A DNA stretch of 64,000 nucleotides from Tragulus kanchil (lineage: Eukaryota; Chordata; Mammalia; Artiodactyla; Tragulidae), in contig JAIOJX010000028.1 in NCBI GenBank assembly GCA_022376925.1, positions 75,729,001-75,793,000 on the forward strand. Direction: 5' to 3'. The notes beneath the pieces are model-generated. The model saw only the letters and a program-made list of their open reading frames with translations, did no database searches and had not been told where the DNA came from. Shown here piece after piece: positions 47,854 through 59,216 of the stretch (positions are counted from its first letter, which is position 1; every line of letters starts with the position of its first letter). The translations under genes and the position numbers were made by a program.

Positions 47854-48757
47854 ATCCCAATGTTAAGAGGAAACTATAGCCCCAGAGGGTAAGTAACTTT
47901 CCTGAAGTCATGGAGCCAAATATTCTTGGGATGACTCAGGCTAACCGGTGAGAGGCCTCAATTGCCTGCTTCACAGGCTTTCACAATATAGTGATGAACA
48001 TAGAAGATAATTGAGAAGACAGATTTCCAGTAAGTAATCATACAGAGAATTCACTGAAGTAAGAGCTGAGTACTCTTGAGTATATGAGTGATTCCTGTCT
48101 ATTAGGAAGGATTTCTCCAAGTAGCCAAGTTTGGGGCAGGAGAGGGCTGACATAAGGAAACAGAAGCAATAAGTCTCGATAACCTACTAATTTTCAGGAA
48201 CAGGTGGATTCTAAAATGACTTTCATATTTTGGGTTTGGGCAAATTGTGAGTGGTGGTAACTGGAGGAAAAATTATTTTCTGGTAGTGGGTAGTAAATAA
48301 GATGATTAATTCAGTGGAAGTGTTGAATAAATACGTGATCCTTTGTTGTAAGAAGGGCTTCCCTGCTCTTGGTAACTTGAACTTCACAGTATATAGTGCA
48401 CTGTATAGGTCCAGTGGGAAATGGAAAAGTGGATTCATGGTTCCTGCTTTCAAGGAGCTTATTCTTTAACTGCAGTCAAAGTATTAAATAATCACAGAAG
48501 ATTCTAGTAATCCTCTAAAACAACAGCAGGAACAATGTTATAAGCAGTACATTAATGATTACTAAGTGAATTGCATAGGTGCTTCTTGTTTTTCTGAAAT
48601 TGATATCCAACTAAAATTGCTCATCTGGTTTTTTGTTTTACTTTCAGTTTGAGATGAGTTGAGGAGAGCAGGGACTTGTTTAATAATACTGTGGGTTACT
48701 TGCTTTGGAAAAACTCATTTTAACCTTATGAGGTAGAAAATTTGTCTTAACAGAAGA

Positions 48758-48943
48758 GGAGACTTCCCAGAAGGCATAATGGTAAAGAATTTGCCTCCAG
48801 TGCAGGAGATACAAGAGATAGGAATTCAGTTCCTGGGTTGGAAGGATCCTCTGGAGAAGGAAATGGCAACCTACTCCAGTATTCTTGCCTGAGAAGTCCA
48901 GTGGATAGAAGAGCTGGACATGACTAGGCACATGAGCCACATG
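48758..48943 (+). mobile_element. Bov-tA SINE (second copy of the same insertion)
   Basis: Same element and flanks as 47668-47853, part of duplications 15 and 16. Confidence 0.85.
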
Positions 48944-49890
48944 ATCCCAATGTTAAGAGGAAACTATAGCCCCAGAGGGTAAGTAACTTTCCTGAAGTCA
49001 TGGAGCTGGTAAACGGGAAAGTTGGGATTCAGCTCTGGGCAATTTCAATCCAAAGTCCTCTCGCCTCAGTTTTTAAAATTCATACTTAAAAAAAAACAAA
49101 AACAAAACTAAATATATCCCTTATCTCCTAATTTTAGACATGTGTATTGTTTTCTAATTTGGTACCTGTATTTTCGCTTAGATGTTTAAGATAAATTTTT
49201 AGAAGTGGATTCAGTGTATCAAAGAATGTAAGTCCTTTGAGTTTCCTTTAGAATATATCAGATTCTTTTTCAGAAAAGTTAAAAAAATTTATGATCTAGG
49301 TATACCGTTCAATCCCATGTAGAAGTATATTTCTATCTCATATGGTTGCCTAAGCCATGACAAGTAAGAGGACTGAGTAACACTATGATAAAGATGGTGG
49401 TTAGGATAATGAATCAGCAAATCTGTTAGAGCAGGAAGGAACTCCTTCCTGGCCTACGAGATATCTGATGGGCCACCTCCTTCTTTATTAATTAAGAACC
49501 AATCCTCAGAGAGCTTAAGGGAACTAGTCCAGACCACACCACTCAGTAGAGTTAGAGTCTGGGTAAGAAGCTACATTTTGCCTTGTGTGATACACCAAGT
49601 CAGTCTCTTGGAGGGTATCAATGATTCAGGGGTTGATGAAATGTCCATCTGGGTTCTCAGCTGGAGATTTAAGAGACCTTTAGGGTATAAATCAGCTTCA
49701 TAGTTCACCATTTAAACTTCACAGTTGTGTACAACTTCGGTCATATGGACATACTGCAAAGGGATCTGCCCTGAACTGAGAGGTCTATGAGTTGAGGAGA
49801 GCAGGGACTTGTTTAATAATACTGTGGGTTACTTGCTTTGGAAAAACTCATTTTAACCTTATGAGGTAGAAAATTTGTCTTAACAGAAGA

Positions 49891-50076
49891 GGAGACTTCC
49901 CAGAAGGCATAATGGTAAAGAATTTGCCTCCAGTGCAGGAGATACAAGAGATAGGAATTCAGTTCCTGGGTTGGAAGGATCCTCTGGAGAAGGAAATGGC
50001 AACCTACTCCAGTATTCTTGCCTGAGAAGTCCAGTGGATAGAAGAGCTGGACATGACTAGGCACATGAGCCACATG
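49891..50076 (+). mobile_element. Bov-tA SINE (third copy of the same insertion)
   Basis: Same element and flanks again, in copy two of duplication 16. Confidence 0.85.
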
Positions 50077-50925
50077 ATCCCAATGTTAAGAGGAAACTAT
50101 AGCCCCAGAGGGTAAGTAACTTTCCTGAAGTCATGGAGCTGGTAAACGGGAAAGTTGGGATTCAGCTCTGGGCAATTTCAATCCAAAGTCCTCTCGCCTC
50201 AGTTTTTAAAAATCCTACTTAAAAAAAAAACAAAAACAAAACTAAATATATCCCCTATCTCCTAATTTTAGACATGTGTATTGTTTTCTAATTTGGTACC
50301 TGTATTTTCGCTTAGATGTTTAAGATAAATTTTTAGAAGTGGATTCAGTGTATCAAAGAATGTAAGTCCTTTGAGTTTCCTTTAGAATATATCAGATTCT
50401 TTTTCAGAAAAGTTAAAAAAATTTATGATCTAGGTATACCGTTCAATCCCATGTAGAAGTATATTTCTATCTCATATGGTTGCCTAAGCCATGACAAGTA
50501 AGAGGACTGAGTAACACTATGATAAAGATGGTGGTTAGGATAATGAATCAGCAAATCTGTTAGAGCAGGAAGGAACTCCTTCCTGGCCTACGAGATATCT
50601 GATGGGCCACCTCCTTCTTTATTAATTAAGAACCAATCCTCAGAGAGCTTAAGGGGAAATAGTCCAGACCACACCACTCAGTAGAGTTAGAGTCTGGGTA
50701 AGAAGCTACATTTTGCCTTGTGTGATACACCAAGTCAGTCTCTTGGAGGGTATCAATGATTCAGGGGTTGCTGAAATGTCCATCTGGGTTCTCAGCTGGA
50801 GATTTAAGAGACCTTTAGGGTATAAATCAGCTTCATAGTTCACCATTTAAACTTCACAGTTGTGTACAACTTCTGTGATATGGACATACTGCAAAGGGAT
50901 CTGCCCTGAACTGAGAGGTCTATGA

Positions 50926-51676
50926 CCTACCCAAGGAAATAAAGAACTTTGGTGGACTGGTGGGAATCCTGAAATGTCCTTTCTTGAGTTCTCCTGCATT
51001 GGCCTACTGTCAGATCCATGGAGGTGATTCTGAACTCTCTGTTTTTCCCTAAATGGTACAATATGTTTGAACAAAGGACTGCTCACATAATTCAAAACAT
51101 ATAATTCAAGGTTGGTTTTCTATAACATTGACCAAAAAGGAGGGTATTTCTGTTTTTTACTGGTTGATCATGTAGCAATTCAATATAGAGAATTTACAAT
51201 TTGATTTGGCTTGGTATCCCTCTTGATTGATTGGATTAAGCTATTAAACCTCAACACTTTAATGATTTAACACAATAAAAGGTTGTTTCTTGCAGAAATA
51301 TGTTGGAGGCTAGTTGACTGTGTTCGATGTTGTAGATATGCCATGCCCAAATTGCCAAGGCAGGGGAAAAGTGAGTTAAAGGAGTCATGTAGGCTCTTAA
51401 CTGACTCAGCCTGAAAGTGACAAATGCCACAGTCCACTGGGCAGAACTGGAAATGTGGTTCTGATTCATATGAAGAAGAGGCTAGAAAAAGTGTGTGAGA
51501 GAGTACACAGTTATTGTATGAGCAGTAATGGCCTCTTCCATACACTTAATGCTGATAGTTTGAAATTACCTACTTAAAAATTTTGTAGGAAGTTTTATAT
51601 CACTTCAGGTTTTAAATATAAACATAAAAATTTCCTATTTTCTTTCAAATATTGTTAAATTCTGTTGGTTGACTAC
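50926..51676. other. Unassigned sequence, presumed intron
   Basis: No repeat or exon recognised. Confidence 0.45.
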
Positions 51677-51692
51677 ACACTATCATTTTTAA

Positions 51693-52010
51693 AAAACATT
51701 TATTTATTTATTTTTGGGGGGGTGGGGTGGGGAGGCAGCGGGGGTGGGTGGGCCACTTTTATTAGTCTTTCATTTGTCTATTTTTCATCCATCTTTGTTC
51801 TTTGGCCCGTGTGGGCCTCCCATTGCGGTGGCCTCTCTTGTGGCAGAGCACCGGCTCTGGGTGCATGCGCTCCAGAGCTCCGGCTCAGTAATTGGACACA
51901 TCGGTCTAGCCGCTCCATGGCACGTGGGATCTTCCCAGGCTAGGGATCGAACCAGCACCCCTTGCACTGCAAGGTGGTGTCGTTACCCACTGGACCACCA
52001 GTGAAGCCCC
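51693..52010 (-). mobile_element. CHR-like SINE with perfect 16-bp TSD
   Basis: Reverse orientation with G-rich block at 51714-51750, body and head ending CCACCAGTGAAGCCCC. Flanked by ACACTATCATTTTTAA at 51677-51692 and 52011-52026. It lies ~380 bp upstream of the TMEM45A first coding exon. Confidence 0.9.
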
Positions 52011-52391
52011 ACACTATCATTTTTAAGAGATCTTTTGAGCTCCTTGTTAAAAACAATGAACTTAAAAAAAATAATTGTGAGATCTGGAAAAGCATTTCAC
52101 TTCTCTGTACCTGTATCCCAATTGAAAGTGTGATTTAACCTCTTATTCATGGGTATGTTTTGAAAACTAGGTTAGAGATCACATGTAAACCACTTGACGC
52201 AGTGCCTAGAACAAAGTAAGTGTTCAAGAAATGTGAACTTTTCTTCTTGTTGGTATTACTGATAATACTGGATCCTTTGACTCAGTGGAATATCTACCAT
52301 TATCAGAGATAGTATATTTTGCAGGAATAAGCTATGTTTGGCCAAGTGTTGGAAATGAAATGTCTTCATCCTCTATATATTCTTATTTTAG

Positions 52392-52586
52392 TAGTCATGG
52401 GGAATTTCAAAGGTCATGCTATCCCTGGATCCTTCTTCTTTGGCATGGGGATTTGGTGGAATGTAAAGTGCACTCTGAAATATGCTTTCAAAAAGCAGAA
52501 GCAGACTTCTTACCTTGATTCCAAAGCATTATTCCGTCGAATTGAACTGTTGGAGGGAATCGTAATAGTTGGAATGACTTTAACTG
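52392..52586 (+). CDS. TMEM45A: TMEM45A first coding exon (residues 1-63 plus one base)
   Basis: TMEM45A is a multi-pass membrane protein of the DUF716/TMEM45 family; its biochemical role is not firmly established. The exon begins after a TTATTTTAG acceptor (AG at 52390-52391), has 5 nt of 5'UTR (TAGTC), then ATG at 52397. The peptide starts MGNFKGHAIPGSFFF, has a first hydrophobic segment at about residues 10-22, a basic stretch around KKQKQ, then RRIELLEGIVIVGMTLT entering a second membrane segment. The exon ends in phase 1 at a strong donor, G|GTGAGT (52586/52587). From memory it matches human TMEM45A (FRGHALPGTFFF, KKQKRTCYL) far better than TMEM45B. This start is chosen because an in-frame ATG further upstream (52334) would begin inside the polypyrimidine tract. 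Residues 54-63 are repeated at 53750-53780 in a tandem block. The paralogue (Tmem45a2-like) possibility remains. Confidence 0.9.
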
Positions 52587-53749
52587 GTGAGTGACCCTTT
52601 TCTGTGTTCTGTTTGTTTTGAGGGGGTATTTTCACAGTATCAAAATAAGAAATTGATCAAATAATTTTTATTAAAAATATCTGAATACATATGCTAATTG
52701 TGATTTCTATTTGATATAATTTATTAGAACTTATACTTCATGTTTATACAAAGGATTAGTCCTTATGAGTTAGTCATAACAATTAACTTCCTTGCCCACT
52801 CAAGGTGAATTTCCTTTTTGGAATTAGTTGAAGCCTTTAAGGTAGTTTTATATCAATTATTCTGAGGCCTGAAAGAGTTAACTGTATCTAAAACCATTTT
52901 TTTTTAAATGACACAAAAATAATCAAGTGATTTTGAGAAATATTCAATAATAAATAATTGATAATTATAAGTCATAGCCTATCATTGTTGATAGACTGTC
53001 CAGAGGGTTCAGGCTAAAGAAAACTTTATCTCCTGTGCTCATTCTTTTTGTGTGGTTGCTAAATTAGAGAGGGAAGTTGGGCCAAATGACTCTAAGGCCT
53101 TTCCATTGGCTCTATGATTCTGTGAAAACGTTGTGTTTTTAGAGCTCCACTTCTGCCTCTCCTTTACGAAAGGCAAAACTTCCCAATTTTCCTTTATGTT
53201 TCTTCATGCTTTGTTCATGATGATAGGTCTTTGACATGACCATCCAACTACAGAGCAGCCATTTCCAAGGAGAGATATTTCTATAGATTAATAAAGTAGC
53301 ATCTTTAAGAAAGTTTCAATATTTGTATAACTGACTAGCCTATATGCTATAGAATATATGCTATATCTGTGTGTGCTTTCCTGGTTATTGTTAATTGGGG
53401 AGAAGCTGAACTCCAGCAAGCACAACTCCTGAACCAAGCAACAACTCCCACCCAAGACAGAGTGTGTGTAAAAAGCAAGTAATCAGATGCTTTAGGATTA
53501 ATCTCACAAATATAAATCCAAAAATACTCAGGATTTATCTAGTTATTAGATTGAAATAGACACTAAGACCATCAGTGGGACTGATCAGGGAACTCAGTGG
53601 AACTAAGATCATTAGCTTTGAAGATCTGACATAGCTGCTTGACAAAATTGGCTATTTTTGACTAAAGAGATTATCCAAACCAGTCTTTGAAGCTCTAAAA
53701 CCACCCTAAAGAACTAGTTCTCAGCTGTTAAGGAAGAGACCAGAAAGGA
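52587..53749 (+). other. TMEM45A: TMEM45A intron between the two coding exons
   Basis: AT-rich, no transposon recognised. With the duplicated copy removed the intron would be about 1.28 kb. Confidence 0.7.
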
Positions 53750-53780
53750 GGAATCGTAATAGTTGGAATGACTTTAACTG
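53750..53780 (+). pseudogene. TMEM45A: Repeated 3' end of the TMEM45A first coding exon
   Basis: These 31 bases repeat 52556-52586 with the same GTGAGT donor, but have no acceptor or upstream coding sequence. They exist only because copy two of a ~1.19 kb direct duplication starts mid-exon. If the duplication is an assembly error, this fragment does not exist in the animal. Confidence 0.85.
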
Positions 53781-55063
53781 GTGAGTGACCCTTTTCTGTG
53801 TTCTGTTTGTTTTGAGGGGGTATTTTCACAGTATCAAAATAAGAAATTGATCAAATAATTTTTATTAAAAATATCTGAATACATATGCTAATTGTGATTT
53901 CTATTTGATATAATTTATTAGAACTTATACTTCATGTTTATACAAAGGATTAGTCCTTATGAGTTAGTCATAACAATTAACTTCCTTGCCCACTCAAGGT
54001 GAATTTCCTTTTTGGAATTAGTTGAAGCCTTTAAGGTAGTTTTATATCAATTATTCTGAGGCCTGAAAGAGTTAACTGTATCTAAAACCATTTTTTTTTA
54101 AATGACACAAAAATAATCAAGTGATTTTGAGAAATATTCAATAATAAATAATTGATAATTATAAGTCATAGCCTATCATTGTTGATAGACTGTCCAGAGG
54201 GTTCAGGCTAAAGAAAACTTTATCTCCTGTGCTCATTCTTTTTGTGTGGTTGCTAAATTAGAGAGGGAAGTTGGGCCAAATGACTCTAAGGCCTTTCCAT
54301 TGGCTCTATGATTCTGTGAAAACGTTGTGTTTTTAGAGCTCCACTTCTGCCTCTCCTTTACGAAAGGCAAAACTTCCCAATTTTCCTTTATGTTTCTTCA
54401 TGCTTTGTTCATGATGATAGGTCTTTGACATGACCATCCAACTACAGAGCAGCCATTTCCAAGGAGAGATATTTCTATAGATTAATAAAGTAGCATCTTT
54501 AAGAAAGTTTCAATATTTGTATAACTGACTAGCCTATATGCTATAGAATATATGCTATATCTGTGTGTGCTTTCCTGGTTATTGTTAATTGGGGAGAAGC
54601 TGAACTCCAGCAAGCACAACTCCTGAACCAAGCAACAACTCCCCACCCAAGACAGAGTGTGTGTAAAAAGCAAGTAATCAGATGCTTTAGGATTAATCTC
54701 ACAAATATAAATCCAAAAATACTCAGGATTTATCTAGTTATTAGATTGAAATAGACACTAAGACCATCAGTGGGACTGATCAGGGAACTCAGTGGAACTA
54801 AGATCATTAGCTTTGAAGATCTGACATAGCTGCTTGACAAAATTGGCTATTTTTGACTAAAAGAGATTATCCAAACCAGTCTTTGAAGCTCTAAAACCAC
54901 CCTAAAGAACTAGTTCTCAGCTGTTAAGGAAGAGACCAGAAAGGAGAATCAGTGCCATAAAAAGACATTATATTGGACTAAGCAGTAGACTGATCTTTCT
55001 GCATCTTCCTTTTTCAGTAAAGTTACAGAAAGCTTGCTTAAAGTGTGATATATCCCTATGCAG

Positions 55064-55279
55064 GCATCATTGGAGAACAGTTTATTCCTGGAGGACCACA
55101 CCTGACCTTGTATGACTACCAAGAGGGTCGGTGGGTGCAGCTCCTGAGCTGGCAGCATTTTACCATGTATTTCTTCTTTGGACTGTTGGGCGTGACAAAC
55201 ATCTTATCCTCCACCGTCAGATGGCTACTTCCTGCTTCCTTTAGCAGGTTAATGTTATCAAATGCCTTTTTTGTGGAAG
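55064..55279 (+). CDS. TMEM45A: TMEM45A second coding exon (completes Gly64, through Glu135 plus one base)
   Basis: The acceptor CTATGCAG ends at 55063; GC completes the Gly64 codon begun in the previous exon, then the reading frame runs IIGEQFIPGGPHLTLYDY. The family-typical EQFIPGGPHL loop is followed by a QHFTMYFFFGLLG membrane segment and LMLSNAFFVE. It is 216 bp (72 codons), phase 1 in and out, ending GTGGAAG|GTAAGT. Relative to the human protein as remembered, the stretch between FFFGLLGV and LMLSNA is one residue longer, with RW in place of a shorter segment. The rest of the protein (further membrane helices and acidic C-terminus, about 140 residues) is not in the window. The 3' part of this exon recurs at 56326-56403 without its own acceptor. 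Confidence 0.9.
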
Positions 55280-55461
55280 GTAAGTATGAATATTTTTATA
55301 TACCTTTCATTATTATTAGACATTTGTCTGGCCCTTTGCAACAATATTTCTTTAGTGTCCTGGTACAACCTTGACTCATAAGCCATCTGTTTGAGCCATG
55401 GTGAACTACTGAGATGTGCTAGAAAAGATGCCAAAGATTTTCCTTCCCTATTGACTCATTT

Positions 55462-55672
55462 GAACTTCCCTACTGGATCAGGTGATGAAGAATCTGCCTG
55501 TAATGCTGGAGACCTGGGTTTGGTCTCTGGGTCAAGATGATCTCCTTGAGAAGGAGATGACTCCCACTACAGTATTCTTGCCTAGAGAATTTCATGGACA
55601 GAGTAGGCTGGCAGGCTACAGTCCTTGGGGTTGCAGAGTTGGGTATAACTGAATGACTAACGCAACACACTG
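55462..55672 (+). mobile_element. Bov-tA SINE
   Basis: AACTTCCCTACTGGATCAGG head, GATCTCCTTGAGAAGGAGAT, CCTAGAGAATTTCATGGACA, GGCTACAGTCCTTGGGG. Diverged. Repeated at 56587-56797. Confidence 0.88.
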
Positions 55673-55744
55673 ACTCATTCAGTGCAAGTGGACAAGCGCA
55701 ACCATTCACTGTGTTTTATTCACATTTTACTTGTCTTAAAAAAG

Positions 55745-55855
55745 CACCTACTCCAGTATTCTTGCCTAGAAAAGTCCATGGACAGAGCAACCTAGTGGGC
55801 TGCAATACAGCGACTCACAAGAGTCGGTTATGACTTAGCAACTAAACAACCACCA
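55745..55855 (+). mobile_element. Bov-A SINE fragment
   Basis: CCTACTCCAGTATTCTTGCC, GTCCATGGACAGAGCAACC, GAGTCGGTTATGACTTAGCA. Lacks the tRNA head. Repeated at 56870-56980. Confidence 0.82.
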
Positions 55856-55859
55856 TCAA

Positions 55860-56325
55860 GGTACATCACTATATAATAATCAAGGGATCAATCCAAGAGT
55901 AAAACATAACAATCATAAATATCTATACACGCAACAAAAGAGCACCCCAATACATAAGACAAACACTTTCAGACATAAAAGGAGAAATTGACAATAACAC
56001 AATAATAGTAGGAGAATTTAACAGTCCTTTTGCACCAATGGACAGATCATCAAAACAGAAAATTAATAAAGAAACACAAGCCATAAAAGACACACTAGAA
56101 GAGATGGACCTCATTGATATCTTTAGGACCTTCCATTCAAAAGCAGAATACACTTTCTTCTCAAGTCCTCATGGAACATTCTCCAGGACAGATCTCATCT
56201 TGGGCCACAAATTAAACCTCAGTAAATTTAAGAAAATTAAAATTATATCAACTATCTTCTCTGACCAGAATGCAATAAGACTAGATATAAACTACAGGAA
56301 AAATTGCTAAAAATTGCAGATTGAC
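55860..56325 (+). mobile_element. L1 ORF2 endonuclease-region start (truncated L1)
   Basis: 5'-truncated L1 beginning in the endonuclease domain, reading MDRSSKQKINKETQAIKD and SPHGTFSRTDLILGHKLN. Broken by the duplicated block. The same L1 resumes in copy two (about 56985-57437) and continues to 63153. Confidence 0.88.
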
Positions 56326-56403
56326 TCTTATCCTCCACCGTCAGATGGCTACTTCCTGCTTCCTTTAGCAGGTTAATGTTATCAAATGCCTTTTTTGTGG
56401 AAG
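56326..56403 (+). pseudogene. TMEM45A: Repeated 3' part of the TMEM45A second coding exon
   Basis: It repeats 55202-55279, from the ILSSTV codons to the GTAAGT donor, without a splice acceptor; the preceding bases are L1 sequence. It is the start of copy two of a 1124-bp-offset duplication. Not a functional exon. Confidence 0.85.
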
Positions 56404-56586
56404 GTAAGTATGAATATTTTTATATACCTTTCATTATTATTAGACATTTGTCTGGCCCTTTGCAACAATATTTCTTTAGTGTCCTGGTACAACCTTGACT
56501 CATAAGCCATCTGTTTGAGCCATGGTGAACTACTGAGATGTGCTAGAAAAGATGCCAAAGATTTTCCTTCCCTATTGACTCATTTG

Positions 56587-56980
56587 AACTTCCCTACTGG
56601 ATCAGGTGATGAAGAATCTGCCTGTAATGCTGGAGACCTGGGTTTGGTCTCTGGGTCAAGATGATCTCCTTGAGAAGGAGATGACTCCCACTACAGTATT
56701 CTTGCCTAGAGAATTTCATGGACAGAGTAGGCTGGCAGGCTACAGTCCTTGGGGTTGCAGAGTTGGGTATAACTGAATGACTAACGCAACACACTGACTC
56801 ATTCAGTGCAAGTGGACAAGCGCAACCATTCACTGTGTTTTATTCACATTTTACTTGTCTTAAAAAAGCACCTACTCCAGTATTCTTGCCTAGAAAAGTC
56901 CATGGACAGAGCAACCTAGTGGGCTGCAATACAGCGACTCACAAGAGTCGGTTATGACTTAGCAACTAAACAACCACCAT
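56587..56980 (+). mobile_element. Bov-tA and Bov-A copies in duplicated block
   Basis: Repeat of 55462-55672 and 55745-55855 with identical spacing and flanks. Confidence 0.82.
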
Positions 56981-56984
56981 CAAG

Positions 56985-58864
56985 GTACATCACTATATAA
57001 TAATCAAGGGATCAATCCAAGAGTAAAACATAACAATCATAAATATCTATACACGCAACAAAAGAGCACCCCAATACATAAGACAAACACTTTCAGACAT
57101 AAAAGGAGAAATTGACAATAACACAATAATAGTAGGAGAATTTAACAGTCCTTTTGCACCAATGGACAGATCATCAAAACAGAAAATTAATAAAGAAACA
57201 CAAGCCATAAAAGACACACTAGAAGAGATGGACCTCATTGATATCTTTAGGACCTTCCATTCAAAAGCAGAATACACTTTCTTCTCAAGTCCTCATGGAA
57301 CATTCTCCAGGACAGATCTCATCTTGGGCCACAAATTAAACCTCAGTAAATTTAAGAAAATTAAAATTATATCAACTATCTTCTCTGACCAGAATGCAAT
57401 AAGACTAGATATAAACTACAGGAAAAATTGCTAAAAATGCAAACAGCATGCAGATTAAACAACACATACCTAAAAAACACACTGACTCCCAACCAAATCA
57501 AAGGAGAAATAAAAAAATTCCTAGAAGAAAATGACAATGAACACAAGACCGTGAAAATCTATGGGATACCACAAAAGCAATTCTAAGAGGAAAGTTTATA
57601 GCAATGCAATCATACCTCAAGAAAGAAGAAGAATATCAAACAGACAACCTAACTCTACACTTAAAACAACTGGAGAAAGAAGAACAAAAAAACCCCCAAA
57701 GTTAGCAGAATAAGAGAAATCATAAAGATCAGAGCAGAAATAAATGAAAAAGAAATGAAGGAAACAATAGTAACGATAAATAAAATGAAAAGCTGGTTCT
57801 TCAAAAAGATCAACAAAATCGACAAACCACTGGCCTGACTACTCATCAAGAAAAAAAGAGACAAGAACTAGATCAACAAAATCAGAAATGAAAAAGCAGA
57901 GGTTATAACAGTTAATGCAGAAATACAAAGGATCATAAGAAACTATTGTGAACAACTCTATGGCAACAAACTGGACAACCTGGAAGAAATGGACAGCTTC
58001 TTGGAAAAGGTTAATCTTTCAAGACTGAACCAGGAAGAAATAGAGACTATGAACAACCCAATCACAAGCTCAGAAACTGAATTTGTGATTAAAAATCTAC
58101 TCCCAAATAAAGCCCCAGGGCCAGATGGCTTCACAGGTGAATTCTACCAAACATTTAAAGAAGAGCTAATGCCTGTCCTTCTAAAACTCTTCCAAAAAAT
58201 TGCACAGAAAGGAACACTTCCAAACACATTCTTTGAGGCCACCATCACTCTGATACCAAAACCAGGCAAGGAAAACACAAAAGAAGAAAATTATAGACCA
58301 ATATCACTGATGAATTTGGATGCCAAAATTCTCTACAAAATCCTAGCAAACAGAATTCAACACCATATCAAAAAACTCATACTTCATGACCAAGTTGGGT
58401 TCATCACAGGCATGCAAGGATTCTTCAATATCTGCAAATCAATTAATGTGATACACTATATCAACAAATTGAGAGACAAAAATCACATGATCATCTCAAT
58501 AGATGCAGAAAAAGCCTTTGACAAAATCCAACACCCATTTATGATAAAAACTCTTCAAAACATGGTCATAGAAGGAACCTACATCAACATAGTGAAAGCC
58601 ATATATGAGAAGCCCACAACGAACATTATCCTCAATGGTGAGAAACTGAACGCATTTCCTCTAAGATCAGGAACAAAACAAGGGTGTCCACTTTCACCAC
58701 TGTTATTCAACATAGTCCTGGAAGTCCTAGCAACAGCAACAAGAAAAGAGAAAGAAATAAAAGGAATCCAGATAGGAAAAGAAGTAAAACTCTCTCTATT
58801 TGCAGATGACATGATATTATACATAGAAAACCCCAAAGACACTATTATAAAACTACTAGAGCTA
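56985..58864 (+). mobile_element. L1 ORF2: endonuclease end and reverse transcriptase
   Basis: The main part of the L1. From 57989 an open frame covers the reverse transcriptase: [77 protein letters not shown], and the catalytic FADD at about 58799-58810. Upstream frames are broken. The frame then runs into the SINE inserted at 58865, producing an artificial 371-codon ORF ending at 59104. Inactive as a whole. Confidence 0.93.
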
Positions 58865-59202
58865 GGGCTTCCCCTGGTGGTCCAGTGGGTAAGGACACTG
58901 CCTTGCAGTGCAAGGGGCTCCGGTTTGATCCCTGGCCTGGGAAAATCCCACGTGTCACGGAGCGGCTGGACTGATGTGTCCAATTACCCAGCCGGAGCTC
59001 TGGCATGCATGCGCCCAGAGCCAGCACTCTGCGACAACAGAGGCCACCGCGATAGGAGGCCCACAGGAGCCAAAGAACAAAGACGGATGAAAATAGAGAA
59101 ATGAAAGACCGATAAAAGTGGCCCGCCTATCCCCCTCCCTCCCCACCCCACCCCCCAAAAAAGATAAATAAATAAAATTAAAAAAAAAAATTTTAAAAAA
59201 AG
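58865..59202 (+). mobile_element. CHR-like SINE in L1 with perfect 14-bp TSD
   Basis: GGGCTTCCCCTGGTGGTCC head, body, CAAAGACGGATGAAAATAG, AAAGACCGATAAAAGTGGCC, then the C-rich CCCCCTCCCTCCCCACCCCA block and an AAATA/A-rich tail. Target duplication AACTACTAGAGCTA at 58851-58864 and 59203-59216. The cleanest view of the complete element in the window. Confidence 0.92.
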
Positions 59203-59216
59203 AACTACTAGAGCTA

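Larger units (their letters stand above)
46837..49006 (+). repeat. Direct duplication 15: 46837-47916 and 47930-49006 (offset ~1090)
   Basis: Unassigned DNA and a Bov-tA, repeated almost exactly. CAT near 46850 is lost at the start of copy two, and ~13 bp of filler lie at the join. Confidence 0.92.
48654..50925 (+). repeat. Direct duplication 16: 48654-49790 and 49787-50925 (offset 1133)
   Basis: The join shares ATGA. Differences include TTCGGTCATATGG (49736) versus TTCTGTGATATGG (50872), near the end of copy one, and A-run changes. Chained with duplication 15. Confidence 0.92.
52556..54946 (+). repeat. Direct duplication 17: 52556-53749 and 53750-54946 (offset 1194)
   Basis: Starts inside the TMEM45A first coding exon and covers most of the following intron. 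The true continuation to the next exon follows copy two. Single-base indels near 54642 and 54860. Confidence 0.93.
55202..57437 (+). repeat. Direct duplication 18: 55202-56325 and 56326-57437 (offset 1124)
   Basis: Starts inside the second TMEM45A coding exon and ends inside an L1. It contains the exon end, donor, Bov-tA, Bov-A and L1 endonuclease region. The end of copy one is garbled at 56310-56325. Confidence 0.93.

Noticed and set aside
47668..50076. Three independent Bov-tA insertions
   Set aside because: All three have the same flanks and mutations; they are one insertion in chained duplicated blocks.
52334..52396. An upstream start extending TMEM45A by 21 residues
   Set aside because: It lies before the splice acceptor in intronic pyrimidine-rich DNA; the family start is the MGNF methionine at 52397.
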